Positions 59,311 through 64,000 of a DNA stretch of 64,000 bases are shown here, one piece after another. The stretch comes from JABGQS01 sp963674545 (GTDB taxonomy: Bacteria; Bacillota; Clostridia; Christensenellales; SZUA-584), in the NCBI GenBank assembly GCA_963674545.2, contig CAXXFB010000001.1, positions 620,001 through 684,000 of the forward strand, written 5' to 3'. Within the stretch, counting starts at the first letter, position 1. The number at the start of each line of letters is the position of its first letter. The notes under the pieces are model-generated. The model was not told the origin of the DNA. It did no database searches and saw only the letters and a program-made list of their open reading frames with translations. The position numbers and the translations under genes are program-made.

Positions 59311-60717
59311 CTACACCTTCTTTGCCTTTGCTTTTACATCGTCAATATCTCCTGCCATAAAGAATGCGGACTCCGGCAGGTCATCGACCTCGCCGTCTAC
59401 AATCGTTTTAAAACTTTCTATCGTCTTTTCAAGCGGTACATATTTGCCCGGAATTCCAGAGAATACTTCAGCAACCGACATCGGCTGTGAAAGAAACCTC
59501 TGTATCTTCCTGGCCCTGAACACTATCGTCTTATCAGCGTCGGAAAGCTCTTCCATGCCAAGAATAGCTATTATATCCTGCAGCTCATTATACCTCTGTA
59601 ATATCTCCTGAGTACGCCTTGCGACGTTATAATGCTCTTCGCCTATTATCCTTGGGTCCAGTATCCTGGAAGTCGATTCCAGAGGGTTTATAGCCGGATA
59701 AATACCAAGTTCCGCTATCTGTCTTGAAAGTACCGTCGTCGCATCAAGATGCGCAAATGTCGTTGCCGGCGCCGGGTCTGTTAAGTCGTCAGCAGGCACA
59801 TATATAGCCTGCACAGAAGTTATTGAACCGTTCTTTGTCGATGTTATCCTCTCCTGCAGCGACCCCAGTTCATTCGCAAGTGTCGGCTGATAACCAACTG
59901 CGGAAGGTATGCGCCCAAGCAGCGCTGAAACCTCGCTGCCAGCTTGTATGAACCTGTATATGTTATCTATAAACAGCAGCACATCCTGCTGTTCTTCATC
60001 TCTTAAATACTCAGCCAGTGTAAGCCCGGTAAGTGCAACTCGCATACGCGAGCCAGGCGGCTCGTTCATCTGCCCAAAAGCAAGGCACGTCTTTTCTATG
60101 ACACCGGATTCCTCCATGTCTTCGATCAGTTCATTGCCTTCACGGCTCCTCTCTCCCACGCCTGCAAACACCGAATATCCGCCATGCTCTGTAGCTATGT
60201 TCCTTATAAGCTCCATTATAAGAACAGTCTTACCAACGCCTGCCCCTCCGAACAATCCGGTTTTGCCGCCTCTTGCGTACGGTGCAAGCAGGTCTATTAC
60301 CTTGATACCCGTTTCGAATATCTGTGTAGCAGGGTTTTGTTCTGCAAATTTCGGCGCTGCTCTGTGAATAGACCACTTATGTTCCGCTTTAATCGGGCCC
60401 TTGCCGTCTATAGGCTGGCCAATAACGTTCATAACCCGGCCTATTGATTCTTTACCGACAGGCACCTGTATCTTATCACCTGTGTTTATTACCGCAAGGC
60501 CGCAAAAAAGCCCTTCTGTGGCGTGCAGTGCAATGCATCTTACCGTATTGTCGCCGATATGCATGGCAACTTCCAGCCAGACTTCTCTATCTTTAAGCTT
60601 TATAACCAGCGCATTATATATCTCCGGTAAATGCCCGTCATGAAACTTCACGTCCAGCACAGGCCCGGTAATGCGTATAAGCTCTCCTTTATTTACTATG
60701 TTGTACTCTTCTGCCAT
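59311..60717 (-). CDS. atpD: F1 ATP synthase beta subunit
   Basis: This 468-residue catalytic subunit has the P-loop GGAGVGKTV, catalytic Glu in GERSREGNEL, Walker B DVLLFIDNIYRF and the DELSEEDK-loop equivalent ILGMEELSDADK. IYRF replaces the usual IFRF. Length is standard. It follows atpG in the order atpF-A-G-D-C. Confidence 0.97.
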   Translation of the reverse strand: MAEEYNIVNKGELIRITGPVLDVKFHDGHLPEIYNALVIKLKDREVWLEVAMHIGDNTVRCIALHATEGLFCGLAVINTGDKIQVPVGKESIGRVMNVIGQPIDGKGPIKAEHKWSIHRAAPKFAEQNPATQIFETGIKVIDLLAPYARGGKTGLFGGAGVGKTVLIMELIRNIATEHGGYSVFAGVGERSREGNELIEDMEESGVIEKTCLAFGQMNEPPGSRMRVALTGLTLAEYLRDEEQQDVLLFIDNIYRFIQAGSEVSALLGRIPSAVGYQPTLANELGSLQERITSTKNGSITSVQAIYVPADDLTDPAPATTFAHLDATTVLSRQIAELGIYPAINPLESTSRILDPRIIGEEHYNVARRTQEILQRYNELQDIIAILGMEELSDADKTIVFRARKIQRFLSQPMSVAEVFSGIPGKYVPLEKTIESFKTIVDGEVDDLPESAFFMAGDIDDVKAKAKKV

Positions 60718-60755
60718 ATTATCTCCCGTTGCCGATTTTCCGGCAATTATTCGTG

Positions 60756-61628
60756 CTATTGATGAACTGACAGCGCTTCAAGCGCACCGTTAATCTCTGA
60801 TATCTCGTTTGTGATCGCCGTCTGCCTTGCCCTGTTATACTTTTTGGTCAGATCGTCAATCATGTCTTCTGCATTGTTCGTAGCGTTTTCCATCGCCGTC
60901 ATCCTTGCGGAATGCTCACTCGCATACGACTGAACCAGGCAGCCATAAACAAGCCCGACGATATACTGCGGCACCAGTATGTCAAACACTTCTTTGGGCG
61001 AAGGATGGTAGTTCATCTCGGCGGTATACTGTGTTTCCACGTCTATGCTCTCGAAGTTTGACATAGACAGCGGCAGCAGTTTCAGAAGGCTCGGCTCCTG
61101 CCTGAGTGCTGAATAGAATCTCGTATACGCTATATAAACTTCATCCATTAAACCGTTATCATACAATTCCAGAATGTCGTTCGTGATGTTCCTTGCGTTG
61201 TAAAGCGAAGGATCCTGAGAAACGTGCAGGAACTCGACGTCGATCATATACCCCCGCCGTTCGAAATACGCTCTTGCTTCCTGCCCGACTGTTAGTATGT
61301 ACTTCTCTTCGCTGTTTCTCATCTTCTGCTCTGCGAAATTCAATATGTTGTGGTTATACCCTCCACACAGCCCCTTGTCCGCAGCTATTACTACGTAAGC
61401 CGCCCTTCCGTTCTCGCTCTCACCTATATACGGATGGCTCACCTCGTGGGTGTGCGCAAATATATCCTTCATTGCCGACTGAACACGTTCAAAATGGACA
61501 TGGTTAGAGTTATACCTGTTTATAGCCTTCTTCATCTTAGAAGTGGATATAAGATGCATAGCACGGGTGATCTGTTCCGTATCAGATATCGACCTGATAC
61601 TATGTTTGATATCCCCCATATTAGCCAT
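60756..61628 (-). CDS. atpG: F1 ATP synthase gamma subunit
   Basis: This 290-residue central stalk subunit begins MANMGDIKHSIRSISDTEQITRAM and ends MIDDLTKKYNRARQTAITNEISEINGALEALS, matching the two long coiled helices of gamma. The Rossmann-like middle (AADKGLCGGYNHN) is present. The ATG at 61628 overlaps the atpA stop by 8 bases; SD AGAGG lies in the acidic tail of atpA. Confidence 0.95.
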   Translation of the reverse strand: MANMGDIKHSIRSISDTEQITRAMHLISTSKMKKAINRYNSNHVHFERVQSAMKDIFAHTHEVSHPYIGESENGRAAYVVIAADKGLCGGYNHNILNFAEQKMRNSEEKYILTVGQEARAYFERRGYMIDVEFLHVSQDPSLYNARNITNDILELYDNGLMDEVYIAYTRFYSALRQEPSLLKLLPLSMSNFESIDVETQYTAEMNYHPSPKEVFDILVPQYIVGLVYGCLVQSYASEHSARMTAMENATNNAEDMIDDLTKKYNRARQTAITNEISEINGALEALSVHQ

Positions 61629-63621
61629 TGTCTTTTTCCTCTTCTACTTTTTCATCTTTGCTTGCTTCTTTTCCTTCATCTATGCTTTCATCCGAACTTT
61701 CATCTTTGCTCGTTTCATCTACTTCTTTTGCATTTTTGTTTCTGTTCTCTTCTGCACCTTTGTCTGTGCTCTCGTCTTTACTTTCCTCTATGACTCCTTG
61801 TCCATTCTCTTCCTCGTCCTCATCTTCGAGCTTTATGTTATGCGTCCTGCAATAAGTTATAACAAACTGCTCTGCGGCTTTCTTCAGTTTAGCTGCAGCG
61901 CTATCGCTCAGTTCTCCTGTCTTGTTAATGCTTATCCGCACATCAGGGAAATTTGTATCCACATAGTTAAGATATCCTGTATTGAAATTCTTAACGTTTT
62001 TCATAGGTATCTTCACAAGATATTTATTTACAGCAACAAACAAAAGTATGACCTGGCTTGCCATCGGCAGAGGCGAGTACTGCCCCTGTTTAAGCGCTTC
62101 TGTAAGCTTTGCACCCTGGTCAAGAGTCTCCTGAGTTGCCTTGTCAAGGTCGGAAGCAAACTGTGCAAAAACAGCAAGCTCACGGTACTGAGCAAGATCC
62201 AGCCTAAGGCGCCCGGCCACTCTTCTCATAGCCTTTGTCTGTGCACTTCCGCCTACTCGCGAGACAGAAAGTCCGACATTAACACCCGGTCTTATTCCTG
62301 CATTGAAGAGCTCAGACTCAAGGTATATTTGTCCGTCTGTTATTGATATGACGTTAGTCGGTATATATGCAGAGATATCGCCTGACATCGTTTCTATTAT
62401 AGGCAGCGCTGTAAGTGAACCACCGCCGTGCCGGTCGTCGAGCTTTGCTGCACGTTCCAGCAGCCTTGAGTGCAGATAGAAAACATCGCCAGGGTAAGCT
62501 TCCCTGCCCGGCGGACGTCTTAGCAGCAGCGACATCGTCCTGTAAGCCACGGCGTGCTTTGAAAGGTCATCGTAAACCACTAGTGCATCCTTGCCCTGAT
62601 ACATAAAGTCTTCTGCTACTGCACAGCCCGCATACGGGGCTATATACTGCATTGGTGCAGTGTCGCTGCCTGTGGAAGCAACTACAACTGTGTATTCGAG
62701 CGCACCTTCTTCTTCCAGCGTTTGCATTATTGCGGCTATTGTAGACGCCTTCTGCCCTATCGCTACATACACACAGTAGACGTTCTTGCCCTTTTGGTTC
62801 AGTATCGTATCAATGGCGATAGCAGTTTTGCCCGTCTGCCTGTCGCCTATTATAAGCTCTCTCTGGCCTTTGCCTATAGGTATCATCGAGTCTATAAACA
62901 TTATGCCCGTTTCCAGAGGCTGTTTGACTCCCTGTCTGTCCTCTATAGCCGGTGCAGGAGATTCTATCGTACGATAATTTACAGAATGTATCTTGCCTTT
63001 CCCATCCAGAGGAACACCAAGCGGACTTATAACACGCCCCAAAAGCTGCTCTCCGACAGGAACCTGAACAACAGTACCTGTGTTCTTGACAGTAGTTCCT
63101 TCGGAAACCTCTATGGCGTTGTTCAGCATGACGGCTCCGATGCTCTCCAAAGAAAGATTCATGACAATACCATAAGCATTGTCTTCGAATTCTAAGAGCT
63201 CGCCGTATTTACAACCTTCCAGGCCCTCAACGTGCACTATGCCGTCGCCGGAGCTTACCACAGTACCGATCTCAGTAACGTCCATAACACCCGTATACTC
63301 TTTTATACGGTCTTTTGTTGCCTTGCTGAAATCTTCAGAGTCGAATTCAACATCGAAGTCACTTTCCTCCAATGCATCATTTTTATAAGGTATTTCGTCC
63401 GAATCTATAATGAAGTTCTTCAGCTTGCCAAGGTGCGCTTTAACGCTCCTGTCATAAACTTTATTGCCCAGCACCACAACAAAACCGCCCAGCAGTTCCG
63501 GTGCAACTTCAGTAGTAAACTCTATTTCCTGACCAACAAGAGCTTCAAATCCTTTTTTTATAGACTGCACCGTCAGTTCATCAAGAGCAACGGCAGACTT
63601 CAGTTTTCCTTTTATCGCCAA
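61621..63621 (-). CDS. atpA: F1 ATP synthase alpha subunit with delta C-terminal-like N-extension and acidic tail
   Basis: At 666 residues this is about 160 longer than usual alpha (about 505). The alpha core runs from near residue 100 (DRIKEYTGVMDVTEIGTVVSSGDGI) to about 598, with P-loop GDRQTGKTA and the SDLDKATQ region. Residues 15-72 (TVQSIKKGFEALVGQEIEF, then APELLGGFVVVLGNKVYDRSVKAHLGKL) match the C-terminal domain of the delta subunit (GG..V..G..V.D.SV...L..L). Residues 600-666 form a Glu/Asp/Lys/Ser tail. The frame is unbroken. It starts 2 bases after atpF and no separate atpH lies between. Confidence 0.93.
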   Translation of the reverse strand: MAIKGKLKSAVALDELTVQSIKKGFEALVGQEIEFTTEVAPELLGGFVVVLGNKVYDRSVKAHLGKLKNFIIDSDEIPYKNDALEESDFDVEFDSEDFSKATKDRIKEYTGVMDVTEIGTVVSSGDGIVHVEGLEGCKYGELLEFEDNAYGIVMNLSLESIGAVMLNNAIEVSEGTTVKNTGTVVQVPVGEQLLGRVISPLGVPLDGKGKIHSVNYRTIESPAPAIEDRQGVKQPLETGIMFIDSMIPIGKGQRELIIGDRQTGKTAIAIDTILNQKGKNVYCVYVAIGQKASTIAAIMQTLEEEGALEYTVVVASTGSDTAPMQYIAPYAGCAVAEDFMYQGKDALVVYDDLSKHAVAYRTMSLLLRRPPGREAYPGDVFYLHSRLLERAAKLDDRHGGGSLTALPIIETMSGDISAYIPTNVISITDGQIYLESELFNAGIRPGVNVGLSVSRVGGSAQTKAMRRVAGRLRLDLAQYRELAVFAQFASDLDKATQETLDQGAKLTEALKQGQYSPLPMASQVILLFVAVNKYLVKIPMKNVKNFNTGYLNYVDTNFPDVRISINKTGELSDSAAAKLKKAAEQFVITYCRTHNIKLEDEDEEENGQGVIEESKDESTDKGAEENRNKNAKEVDETSKDESSDESIDEGKEASKDEKVEEEKDNG

Positions 63622-63623
63622 GT

Positions 63624-64000
63624 CTATCCCACCCTTTCGAAGAACTCATCAATGATCTTGCGGTTGTCTTCCAGCGAAACTTCACGTTCCAGCACCTTTT
63701 CTGCAATCTGTATAGCCATATCTGCAATCTCGGTTTTCATGTCCAGCCTTGCCTGCATTTTTTCCGCCTCAATCTCTTTTTTGGCTCTTATAACAAGGTC
63801 TCTTGCATGTTCTTTTGCATTGTCAAGAACTTCCCTTGCATGGTCTCTTGCCATCTCATTGCTGTTCGTGATAATAGTAGCCGCTTCACTGCTTGCTTCT
63901 TCCATCAGCTTCTCATATTCCTGTTTGCGCCGGTCAAGCTCTTTTTCACGTTCGTCAAGCTCATCTACTTTGTCGGCAAACTTGTGCTCACGCTTCTTTA
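63624..64000 (-). CDS. atpF: F0 ATP synthase b subunit, C-terminal part
   Basis: The frame is open to the window edge and gives about 125 C-terminal residues of the b subunit, a long alanine/charge-rich helix (KKREHKFADKVDELDEREKELDRRKQEYEKL ... AKKEIEAEKMQARLDMKTEIADMAIQIAEKVLEREVSLEDNRKIIDEFFERVG). The N-terminal membrane segment is outside the window. The gene ends normally, so it is not a b-delta fusion. It is followed at once by the extended atpA. Confidence 0.9.
   Translation of the reverse strand, partial: KKREHKFADKVDELDEREKELDRRKQEYEKLMEEASSEAATIITNSNEMARDHAREVLDNAKEHARDLVIRAKKEIEAEKMQARLDMKTEIADMAIQIAEKVLEREVSLEDNRKIIDEFFERVG

Noticed and set aside
61628..61855. Serine-rich plus-strand frame opposite the atpA tail
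   Set aside because: It is the reverse reading of Glu/Asp/Lys codons in the acidic tail.
63624..63905. atpF as a short 93-residue gene
   Set aside because: The frame continues upstream past its internal ATG to the window edge without a stop, so this is a fragment of a normal b subunit.
1..64000. CRISPR arrays, prophage or integrative element
   Set aside because: No regularly spaced direct repeats, integrase, phage structural genes or att-like duplications at the tRNA cluster were seen.

Overview
The window looks like a chromosomal segment of an anaerobic, probably spore-forming member of the Clostridia (Bacillota). The reasons are the electron-bifurcating-type [FeFe]-hydrogenase genes, a SleB-like cortex hydrolase, a CotH-kinase gene, clostridial-style Rex and sigma-A sites, strong Shine-Dalgarno (SD) sequences, occasional TTG/GTG starts, and an OLE RNA gene. 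The genus cannot be named from sequence reading alone.

Left part (1-18981), all on the minus strand: a housekeeping run recN(partial)-argR-nadK-tlyA-membrane protein-oapA-OLE RNA-recA-pgsA-rimO-ftsK, read right to left. The roughly 617-nt non-coding stretch between recA and oapA is the most notable element here. It has its own consensus promoter, a closing stem joining its two ends, several internal hairpins, and an OapA-type membrane protein gene directly downstream. I therefore call it an OLE (ornate, large, extremophilic) RNA. Upstream of ftsK are a TrkA-C membrane protein, a PAS protein, a dimeric dUTPase-like protein, an M16 peptidase, murF-ddl, a probable Re-citrate-synthase-like enzyme and an aspartate aminotransferase.

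Middle part (19375-32640), mostly plus strand: degV, then two hydrogenase-related operons. The first encodes a DRTGG protein, an anti-sigma-like ATPase, a sensor-like [FeFe]-hydrogenase, a small DRTGG-like protein and a PHP phosphoesterase. The second encodes the HydC/HydB/HydA-type bifurcating hydrogenase with an ATPase and a small ferredoxin, behind a near-consensus Rex operator. A LysR regulator, an MFS transporter and glutamate dehydrogenase follow.

Right part (32681-53416): thiI/cysteine desulfurase, an acidic zinc-ribbon membrane protein, a complete tnpA-only IS200-type element, a VanX-like lipoprotein, a DUF4956/VTC/CotH cluster, an amidohydrolase, a CE7 esterase, a MATE transporter, a lipoprotein, a glutathione peroxidase and a two-component system followed by an anchored protein.

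The end (53664-64000), minus strand: a four-gene tRNA cluster (Leu, Gly, Gly, Lys), a SEC-C protein, isocitrate dehydrogenase, SleB-like hydrolase, flavodoxin, and the atpFAGDC end of the F-type ATP synthase operon. There is no separate atpH between atpF and atpA. Instead the alpha subunit carries about 95 extra N-terminal residues that resemble the C-terminal domain of the delta subunit, plus a 67-residue acidic C-terminal tail. Citrate synthase-like enzyme, isocitrate dehydrogenase, glutamate dehydrogenase and aspartate aminotransferase together suggest an oxidative route from oxaloacetate to glutamate. Start codons were chosen by SD spacing and family starts; several differ from the longest open frame.
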